Assembly: GCA_036271855.1 (NCBI GenBank)
Contig: DATAZV010000504.1
Coordinates: 1-6,332 of the forward strand
Length of the DNA stretch: 6,332 nucleotides
Reading direction: 5' to 3'
Origin: JAQGMJ01 sp036271855
GTDB lineage: Bacteria; Pseudomonadota; Gammaproteobacteria; Burkholderiales; JAEUOS01
The translations under genes and the position numbers were made by a program. The notes beneath the pieces were generated by a model. The model searched no databases and was not told the DNA's origin. It worked only from the letters and a program-made list of their open reading frames with translations. Positions 1 to 4,340 of this stretch are shown piece by piece (the stretch's first letter is position 1; every line of letters begins with the position of its first letter).

Positions 1-582
1 GAGCACGGCAAGCCGAACGGCAAGCACCCCGACAAGGGCACGCTGGTGTGGCATACCGATGGCTCCTGGCGCCGCGTCACCGGGCAGGCCACCATCATCT
101 ACGGCGAGGTGATGCCCAAAACCGGCGGGCAAACCCACTTCTGCGACATGGTGGGCGCCTACGAGCGCCTCGATGCGGCATGGAAAGCGCGCATCGCCAA
201 TCTGCGCGCGGTGCACAACCTGGACTTTTCACGCACCCGCCGCCACGGCGTCGACCTGATGAGCGAGGAACAGAAAAAAGCCACCCCGCCGGTGGACCAC
301 CCGATCGTACGCACCCATCCGGAAACCGGGCGCAAATGCATCTACCTCGGTGACCATGCGGAGACCATCCAAGGCATGCCTTATGACGAAGGCCGCGCGC
401 TGATCGAGGAACTCAATGCGCTGGCCGTCCACGCCGACCTCACCTATGAACACCGCTGGACCCCGGGCCAGTTGCTGCTGTGGGACAACCGCTGCGTGAT
501 GCACAAGGCCACGACCTACGACCCGCACACCGAGGGCCGGGTGGTGCGCCGCTGCACCGTGCTGGGCGAGGTGCCTGTCTAG
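1..582 (+). CDS. TfdA/TauD-family Fe(II)/2-oxoglutarate-dependent dioxygenase (5' partial)
   Basis: The reading frame is open from base 1 to a TAG at 580-582, giving the last 193 codons; the start lies left of the window. Members of this family hydroxylate small carboxylates, sulfonates or aryloxy acids in the cytoplasm, coupling this to 2-oxoglutarate decarboxylation. The facial triad is visible: a WHTD motif (His and Asp at window codons 18 and 20) and a distal His in WDNRCVMHKAT (codon 168). The GGQTHFCDM segment fits the family's 2-oxoglutarate-binding Thr region. Arginines in RVVRRCTVLGE (about codons 180-184) fit the co-substrate carboxylate anchor. The HAETIQGMP segment and overall style look closer to TfdA (2,4-D dioxygenase-like) than to taurine dioxygenase, but the substrate cannot be read from sequence. 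Full family members are about 280-300 residues, so roughly 100 residues are missing. The gene converges on sppA and is separated from it by a probable two-way terminator. Confidence 0.9.
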   Translation, partial: EHGKPNGKHPDKGTLVWHTDGSWRRVTGQATIIYGEVMPKTGGQTHFCDMVGAYERLDAAWKARIANLRAVHNLDFSRTRRHGVDLMSEEQKKATPPVDHPIVRTHPETGRKCIYLGDHAETIQGMPYDEGRALIEELNALAVHADLTYEHRWTPGQLLLWDNRCVMHKATTYDPHTEGRVVRRCTVLGEVPV

Positions 583-630
583 CGGAACCCGGGCAGCAAG
601 GCCGGAGATCGCCTCCAGCGCAGCCAAATA

Positions 631-661
631 AAAACGCCGCAGGCCAGGCCCGCGGCGTTTT
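631..661. terminator. Bidirectional rho-independent terminator between the dioxygenase gene and sppA
   Basis: AAAACGCCGC at 631-640 and GCGGCGTTTT at 652-661 form a perfect 10-bp inverted repeat with an 11-nt loop. Two more G-C pairs can form inside the loop after one mismatch. On the plus strand the GC stem runs into TTTT; on the minus strand it runs into a longer T run (GCGGCGTTTTTATTT). The element sits 48 bp past the dioxygenase stop and 19 bp past the sppA stop, as expected for a shared terminator between convergent genes. Confidence 0.85.
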
Positions 662-680
662 CACATCAACACCGCGCCGC

Positions 681-1757
681 TCAGTGAATCGAGCCCGGCC
701 GCGAAATCACACGGTCGGCAAACTCGGTGGCGGCAGCGGCGCCGAAGCGTTTGGCCAGGCGCTCGGCAACGTTGTCATGCTCGCTGTAGTCGACCAGGGT
801 CTCGGCCTTGATGACGTCGCGCGCCACCGAGTCGACCGTGCCATAGCCGTCGGTCAGGCCCAGGGCGATACTCTTCTCGCCGGTCCACATCAGGCCGCTG
901 AAGGTGTCGGCATCTTCCTTCAGTCGCTTGCCGCGGCCCTTGCGCACCACGCTGATGAACTGCTGGTGGATCTCGCCCAGCATCGAGTTGATGTAGTCCT
1001 TCTGCTTTTCCACCACCGGCGAAAAGGGGTCGAGGAAAGCCTTGTTCTCGCCGGCGTGGTAGGCGCGCCGCTCGACACCGAGCTTTTCCATCGTGCCGGT
1101 GAAGCCGAAGCCGTCCATGATCACGCCGATGGAGCCGACGATCGATGCCTTGTCGACGTAGATCTTGTCGGCCGCCGAGGCGATGTAATAGCCGCCGGAG
1201 GCGCACAGGTCTTCGACCACCACATACAGCGGCTTGTCCGGGTACTTGGCGCGCAGGCGCTTGATCTCGTCGTAGATGATGCCGGCCTGCACCGGGCTGC
1301 CGCCCGGGCTGTTGATGCGCATGATGACGCCGGCGGTATTCTCGTCCTTGAACGCCGCCTGCAGGGCGTTGGTGATCTTGTCGGCGCTGGCCGCGCCGGT
1401 GGAATCGATCACGCCGTGCAGTTCGATGAGCGCGGTGTGCTTTTCCAGGGTCGCGCTTTTCTTCCCCAGCCCTGGCAGGTCGACTAGGGCCAGCACGACT
1501 ATGGCAAGGTAGGCGAAGGTCAGGAACTTGAAAAAGATACCCCAGCGGCGCGAGGTCTTCTGCTCCTTCAGCGCGGCGAAGGCCAGCTTCTCCAGTGTGC
1601 GCTGCTCCCAGGTGCCTTGGGCATCCGCCGCGCGCGGGCGGTGCGGCTCACGCGGCGGCGGGGGCGGCGCCGCTGGGGGAATGCCGGATGAAGGCGGGGT
1701 GCCGCCGGGAGGTTGCTGCGGATCGTCAAAGGGGCGTTGCGGATCGTCGCCGTACAT
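681..1757 (-). CDS. sppA: Signal peptide peptidase SppA, short S49 type, membrane-anchored
   Basis: This 358-residue protein belongs to the S49 serine peptidases that degrade leftover signal peptides at the inner membrane with a Ser/Lys dyad. The first 70 residues are a cytoplasmic-looking tail rich in Pro (residues 7-41, including PPPPP), then a single membrane segment at about 72-92, then the protease domain. Family motifs are clear: INSPGGSP (149-155), CASGGYYIAS with the likely nucleophile Ser187, VGSIGVI (207-213), and GENKAFLDPF with the likely general base Lys239, by analogy with the E. coli and B. subtilis enzymes. The length suits the single-domain form, not the tandem E. coli form of about 67 kDa. 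The ATG start at 1757 is preceded by GAGG, 7 nt away. This Shine-Dalgarno overlaps the TGA of the upstream Rieske gene, so the two are probably coupled. It is the last gene of the operon before the terminator. Only the Pro-rich tail is unusual. Confidence 0.95.
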   Translation of the reverse strand: MYGDDPQRPFDDPQQPPGGTPPSSGIPPAAPPPPPREPHRPRAADAQGTWEQRTLEKLAFAALKEQKTSRRWGIFFKFLTFAYLAIVVLALVDLPGLGKKSATLEKHTALIELHGVIDSTGAASADKITNALQAAFKDENTAGVIMRINSPGGSPVQAGIIYDEIKRLRAKYPDKPLYVVVEDLCASGGYYIASAADKIYVDKASIVGSIGVIMDGFGFTGTMEKLGVERRAYHAGENKAFLDPFSPVVEKQKDYINSMLGEIHQQFISVVRKGRGKRLKEDADTFSGLMWTGEKSIALGLTDGYGTVDSVARDVIKAETLVDYSEHDNVAERLAKRFGAAAATEFADRVISRPGSIH

Positions 1758-1764
1758 GTGGGAA

Positions 1765-1768
1765 CCTC
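1765..1768 (-). promoter_or_regulatory. sppA ribosome binding site overlapping the Rieske stop codon
   Basis: On the minus strand the sequence reads TTGAGGTTCCCACATG. The GAGG Shine-Dalgarno shares bases with the TGA stop of the Rieske gene and sits 7 nt before the sppA ATG. This supports the ATG at 1757 and suggests terminating ribosomes can reinitiate on sppA. Confidence 0.7.
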
Positions 1769-2114
1769 AAGGAGGGGAAAGAAAAATTTGGCCGCCGGTT
1801 TCAGTCACCGGCAGTGTTACCAGGCTGCGGCCCCGGCAAGGGCCGCCCAGGCAGACGCCGTTGGCCGGGTGATAAATCGCACCGTGCGTGGTGCAGATCA
1901 AGTATAAGCCCGAGGCGTCAAAGAAGACCCCGGGTTGCCAGTCGAGTTCCATCGGCACATGGGCGCAGCGGTTCAGGTAGGCGTGGACGCGGCCCTCGTA
2001 GCGCACCACGAATGCCGGCTCCTGGCGGCCGTGGCGCTCGACGGAAAAGCGCACGCCGCGGCCGCCCTCTTCCAGCTCGGCGCCGGCACAGATCAGCCGC
2101 GGCTCTTCAGCCAT
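1767..2114 (-). CDS. Small stand-alone Rieske [2Fe-2S] protein
   Basis: A 115-residue soluble protein consisting of little more than one Rieske domain. The cluster ligands are present in both boxes: CAHV (Cys50, His52) and CTTHG (Cys74, His77), followed by the usual GVCLGGPCRG loop (87-95). It has no signal peptide or membrane segment, so it is a cytoplasmic electron carrier or redox sensor rather than a cytochrome bc1 subunit; size and layout resemble Rieske ferredoxins and NirD-like proteins. No oxygenase or reductase partner lies next to it on the same strand; the dioxygenase beyond sppA uses 2-oxoglutarate and should not need a ferredoxin. The ATG at 2114 lies inside the end of the HAD gene (22-nt overlap) and has no visible Shine-Dalgarno, so translation probably depends on coupling. 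Its partner and function are unknown. Confidence 0.9.
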   Translation of the reverse strand: MAEEPRLICAGAELEEGGRGVRFSVERHGRQEPAFVVRYEGRVHAYLNRCAHVPMELDWQPGVFFDASGLYLICTTHGAIYHPANGVCLGGPCRGRSLVTLPVTETGGQIFLSPP

Positions 2115-2776
2115 GCGGAGAGTTCGGGCACGGAGTGAACGATGCCCTGCGGCTCGATCGCCAGCAGGTCGGCATGCGGATGCGCGCCGTAGGTGACCGA
2201 GAGCGCGTGGGCACCGGCGTTTTTCGCCATTTGCGAGTCGTGGGTGGTGTCGCCGATCATCAGGGTGCGCTCCGGTTCGGCACCGAAGCGGCCCATCAGG
2301 TCGAGCAGCATTTGCGGATGCGGCTTGGAGTGGGTTTCATCGGCACAACGCGAGGCGTCGAAGATGGCGCCAAGTTCGGTGCCGTTGAGCGCCCGGTCCA
2401 GCCCGGCGCGCGATTTGCCGGTGGCCACCGCCAGCCAGTAATGTTTCGCCTTCAGTTCGGCCAGCAATTCGGCGATGCCGTCGAACAGCAGCAGGTCGCC
2501 GTCGCGCGCCAGGTAATGATAGCGATAGCGTTCGGCGAGCTGCGGATAGTCTTTCGGATCGAGCTCGGGCAGCGCCTTTTCCAGCGCGTCCCGCAGGCCC
2601 AGGCCGATGACGTGACTGGCCAGTTCCGCGTCGGGCTTCTTCAGCCCGAGGTCGACGGCGGAGGCCTGGATGGCGGCGACGATGGCACCGGTGGAGTCCA
2701 TGATCGTGCCGTCCCAGTCGAACACGATCAGGTCATAGTTGTTCAATTTGTTTTCATCGGCCATGGGCCTGCTCAC
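2093..2776 (-). CDS. HAD-superfamily phosphatase, phosphoglycolate phosphatase (Gph)-like
   Basis: A 227-residue haloacid dehalogenase-type hydrolase with all four signature motifs, numbered from the GTG start. Motif I is DWDGT (nucleophile Asp20, acid/base Asp22), motif II ATGKS (Thr119), motif III Lys151 in SKPHP, and motif IV GDTTHD (Asp176, Asp180; Mg2+ ligands). The helical cap between motifs I and II (about residues 30-95) is of the C1 type, as in Gph and related sugar-phosphate phosphatases. The substrate is not decided by the sequence, so no symbol is given. The GTG at 2776 overlaps the rluC TGA (GTGA), a typical coupled junction. An in-frame ATG at 2764 (MADENK) would shorten the protein by four residues and has only a weak upstream GCAGG, so either could be the true start. 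The 3' end overlaps the Rieske gene by 22 nt. Confidence 0.92.
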   Translation of the reverse strand: MSRPMADENKLNNYDLIVFDWDGTIMDSTGAIVAAIQASAVDLGLKKPDAELASHVIGLGLRDALEKALPELDPKDYPQLAERYRYHYLARDGDLLLFDGIAELLAELKAKHYWLAVATGKSRAGLDRALNGTELGAIFDASRCADETHSKPHPQMLLDLMGRFGAEPERTLMIGDTTHDSQMAKNAGAHALSVTYGAHPHADLLAIEPQGIVHSVPELSAWLKSRG

Positions 2777-3741
2777 AGACTTTCAAGATAGCGCGTCAGT
2801 TCTTCCGGCAACGGTGCCTCGATGCGCATGCGCTCGCCGCTCACCGGGTGCGCAAACGAAATTCTAGCCGCATGCAGGAACATGCGCTTTAGACCCGGCG
2901 TGAGGCCGCTCTTTTGCAAGCGCTTGTTCAGATCAAAATCGCCGTATTTGTCGTCACCCAGGATCGGGTAGCCGCTGGAAGCCAGGTGCACGCGGATTTG
3001 ATGCGTGCGTCCGGTTTTCAGTTGCGCTTCCAGCAGCGTAGCCTCCGGATAGCGCTTCATCAGCGTAAAGATGGTGTGCGCCTCCTGCCCGTCTTCGGCA
3101 TCGGTGGCCGTTACACGCCTTTCGCCTTCGGCGGTGACGAACTTGTGCAGGGCGGCGCGCACGTGATGCTTGGCCTCGTGCGGCCAGCGGCCCTTGATCA
3201 GCACCAGGTAGCGCTTGTCGGTCTTGCCCTCGCGCAGGAGTTCGTGCATGGCCACCAGGGTGGCGCGCTTTTTCGCCAACAGGAGCACACCGGAGGTGTC
3301 CCGGTCCAGGCGATGCACCAGTTCCAGGAACTTGGCCTGCGGCCGCAACGCGCGCAGGGCTTCGATCACCCCATATTTGAGCCCGCTGCCGCCGTGCACC
3401 GCCACTCCGGCGGGTTTATTCAGGGCCAGCAGGGCCTCATCCTCGTAAAGCACCGGGAATTCGCCGGCCGCCCGTGCGGCCCCGGCGGGCGCTTTTTTGG
3501 GCGCATCGGGGTCGACGTCGAGGCGTATTGGCGGCACCCGCACCAAATCGCCCAGATTGAGGCGGTCCGCCGCATCCGCCCGCCCCTTGTTGATGCGCAC
3601 CTCGCCGGAACGAATAATCCGGTAAATCAGGCTCTTGGGTGCACCTTTTAGGTGCTTGAGCAGGAAATTATCCAGACGTTGGCCTGCGCCCGACTCGTCG
3701 ATTTCGACCAGTTTGGCCGCCAACTTCCCTAATTCATTCAT
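2773..3741 (-). CDS. rluC: 23S rRNA pseudouridine synthase RluC
   Basis: RluA-family pseudouridine synthase; E. coli RluC makes pseudouridine at 955, 2504 and 2580 of 23S rRNA. Numbering from the ATG at 3741 (322 residues; E. coli RluC has 319), an S4 RNA-binding domain occupies about 20-70 (GQRLDNFL, PKSLIYRIIRSGEVRINKGR). The catalytic domain follows, with LNKPAGVAVHGGSG (107-120), HRLDRDTSG with catalytic Asp146, and the GRTHQIRVHL motif (244-253). The frame opens further, to a TTG at 3771 (332 residues). I prefer the ATG because it leaves about ten residues before the S4 domain, matching E. coli, although it lacks a well-placed Shine-Dalgarno: AGGA is 13 nt upstream. This is the first gene of the four-gene minus-strand operon, divergent from rne. 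Confidence 0.95.
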   Translation of the reverse strand: MNELGKLAAKLVEIDESGAGQRLDNFLLKHLKGAPKSLIYRIIRSGEVRINKGRADAADRLNLGDLVRVPPIRLDVDPDAPKKAPAGAARAAGEFPVLYEDEALLALNKPAGVAVHGGSGLKYGVIEALRALRPQAKFLELVHRLDRDTSGVLLLAKKRATLVAMHELLREGKTDKRYLVLIKGRWPHEAKHHVRAALHKFVTAEGERRVTATDAEDGQEAHTIFTLMKRYPEATLLEAQLKTGRTHQIRVHLASSGYPILGDDKYGDFDLNKRLQKSGLTPGLKRMFLHAARISFAHPVSGERMRIEAPLPEELTRYLESL

Positions 3742-3746
3742 TTGTC

Positions 3747-3774
3747 TATATAATTCCTGAGTGGACTGCAAAAA
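3747..3774 (-). promoter_or_regulatory. Candidate rluC promoter close to the start codon
   Basis: On the minus strand a TATATAGA stretch (3752-3745) lies only 3-5 nt before the preferred rluC ATG, with T-rich TTTTTG (3774-3769) 16 nt upstream of TATATA. If TATATA is a sigma-70 -10 box, transcription would begin at or next to the A of the ATG, giving a leaderless mRNA. The -35 match is poor. The AT-rich stretch might be incidental, with the real promoter further upstream. Confidence 0.3.
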
Positions 3775-4031
3775 GTCCGCCCATCCGGCCGCCTCAAGCC
3801 TGCGTCGTTGTCATGCCCCTGCAATATCCTTGCAACCCGGCTGCAACATCAAGGCAAAGCGGACCAGAAAAAGCGGATCTTGCCCGCGGCAACATCGCGG
3901 TTGGTTTAGTGGTTCTGGAGTCCGGTTCCGTCGCGGATATGCACCAGTTGTCCGCCGCGGGTACTCCGCACCCACAGCCGGCCCACACAGGTCATCCGCC
4001 CGCCTGCTTCGTTGAAGAAAAAGGGCGATTG

Positions 4032-4037
4032 TATAGA
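4032..4037 (+). promoter_or_regulatory. Candidate -10 box for rne (TATAGA)
   Basis: TATAGA matches four of six bases of the sigma-70 -10 consensus. A TTGAAG at 4012-4017 is -35-like but only 14 bp upstream, which is too close; no good hexamer sits at 17 bp. If used, the start near 4044 would give an rne leader of about 300 nt. A second weak option is TTGACT (4140-4145) with AATAGC (4164-4169), spaced 18 bp, which has a good -35 but a poor -10. Confidence 0.25.
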
Positions 4038-4295
4038 GCAATCAAGCATTGCGCGCACCCCCTGTCATTTGAGAATTCAAGTTTGCCGCCGCGATTCGCC
4101 GTTCAACCACGCGAACCCCGGCTGCAAGCCCACCATCAGTTGACTTTTCCCCTCCTGACGACGAATAGCAAATAAGTCCCATGCAGCTCTTTCTGCAAAC
4201 CGACTTTCTCCTGGCGCTACTGGTAACAGCCGCAAGTTTCGGCCTGTTCGCCTTTAAGCGCCCGGCTGCGCGTTTGTCGCCGATTCCAGGCGGGG

Positions 4296-4324
4296 GCACC
4301 CCTTTCATCCCAGCGGGGCGGTGC
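4296..4324 (+). other. Possible leader hairpin just upstream of the rne ribosome binding site
   Basis: GCACC at 4296-4300 pairs perfectly with GGTGC at 4320-4324. CC at 4301-4302 can pair with GG at 4317-4318 if C4319 is bulged. A competing small hairpin, CCC-AGC-GGG, lies within at 4309-4317. The stem would end 4 nt before the AGGGAG Shine-Dalgarno, so it could affect access to it. It is short and in GC-rich sequence, so chance is possible. Confidence 0.3.
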
Positions 4325-4328
4325 GCGC

Positions 4329-4334
4329 AGGGAG
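4329..4334 (+). promoter_or_regulatory. rne ribosome binding site
   Basis: AGGGAG ends 6 nt before the ATG at 4341 and fixes that start. The resulting N-terminus, MKRMLFNATH, matches E. coli RNase E (MKRMLINAT) from the first residue. Confidence 0.8.
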
Positions 4335-4340
4335 CACATC

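Larger units (their letters stand above)
3742..4340. promoter_or_regulatory. Divergent rluC-rne intergenic region, probable promoters and long rne leader
   Basis: These 599 bp separate the rluC and rne start codons. Frames here lack family motifs and good ribosome binding sites, so I call no gene. I see a weak GGACT/AGTCC hairpin at 3763-3778, three TGCAA words at exact 11-bp spacing (3820, 3831, 3842), a TTGCC-CGC-GGCAA hairpin (3880-3892), overlapping inverted repeats at 4027-4052 around a TATAGA, a TTGACT hexamer (4140-4145), and a GC-rich stem at 4296-4324 just before the rne Shine-Dalgarno. In E. coli the divergent rne gene has a leader of about 360 nt that RNase E binds to control its own mRNA; the size here would allow an equivalent, but this is inference. 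Confidence 0.6.

Noticed and set aside
611..624. A 14-base word (GCCTCCAGCGCAGC) shared with the end of rne near 6263
   Set aside because: Too short and GC-rich to signify a repeat or recombination site; no flanking similarity.
480..1487. A 335-codon plus-strand open frame across the end of the dioxygenase gene and sppA
   Set aside because: It starts inside the dioxygenase gene in another frame, reads through the terminator, and runs antisense to sppA, which has full S49 motifs.
1595..2791. A 398-codon plus-strand frame over sppA, Rieske and HAD genes
   Set aside because: Antisense to three genes with clear domains; the translation is Arg/Gly-rich with no family signature.
3813..4175. A 120-codon plus-strand frame in the rluC-rne spacer
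   Set aside because: No Shine-Dalgarno, no recognisable domain, mixed composition without coding bias; probably a chance frame in the intergenic region.
4042..4308. An 88-codon minus-strand frame in the rne leader
   Set aside because: No ribosome binding site or motif; it overlaps the proposed leader and resembles random GC-rich translation.
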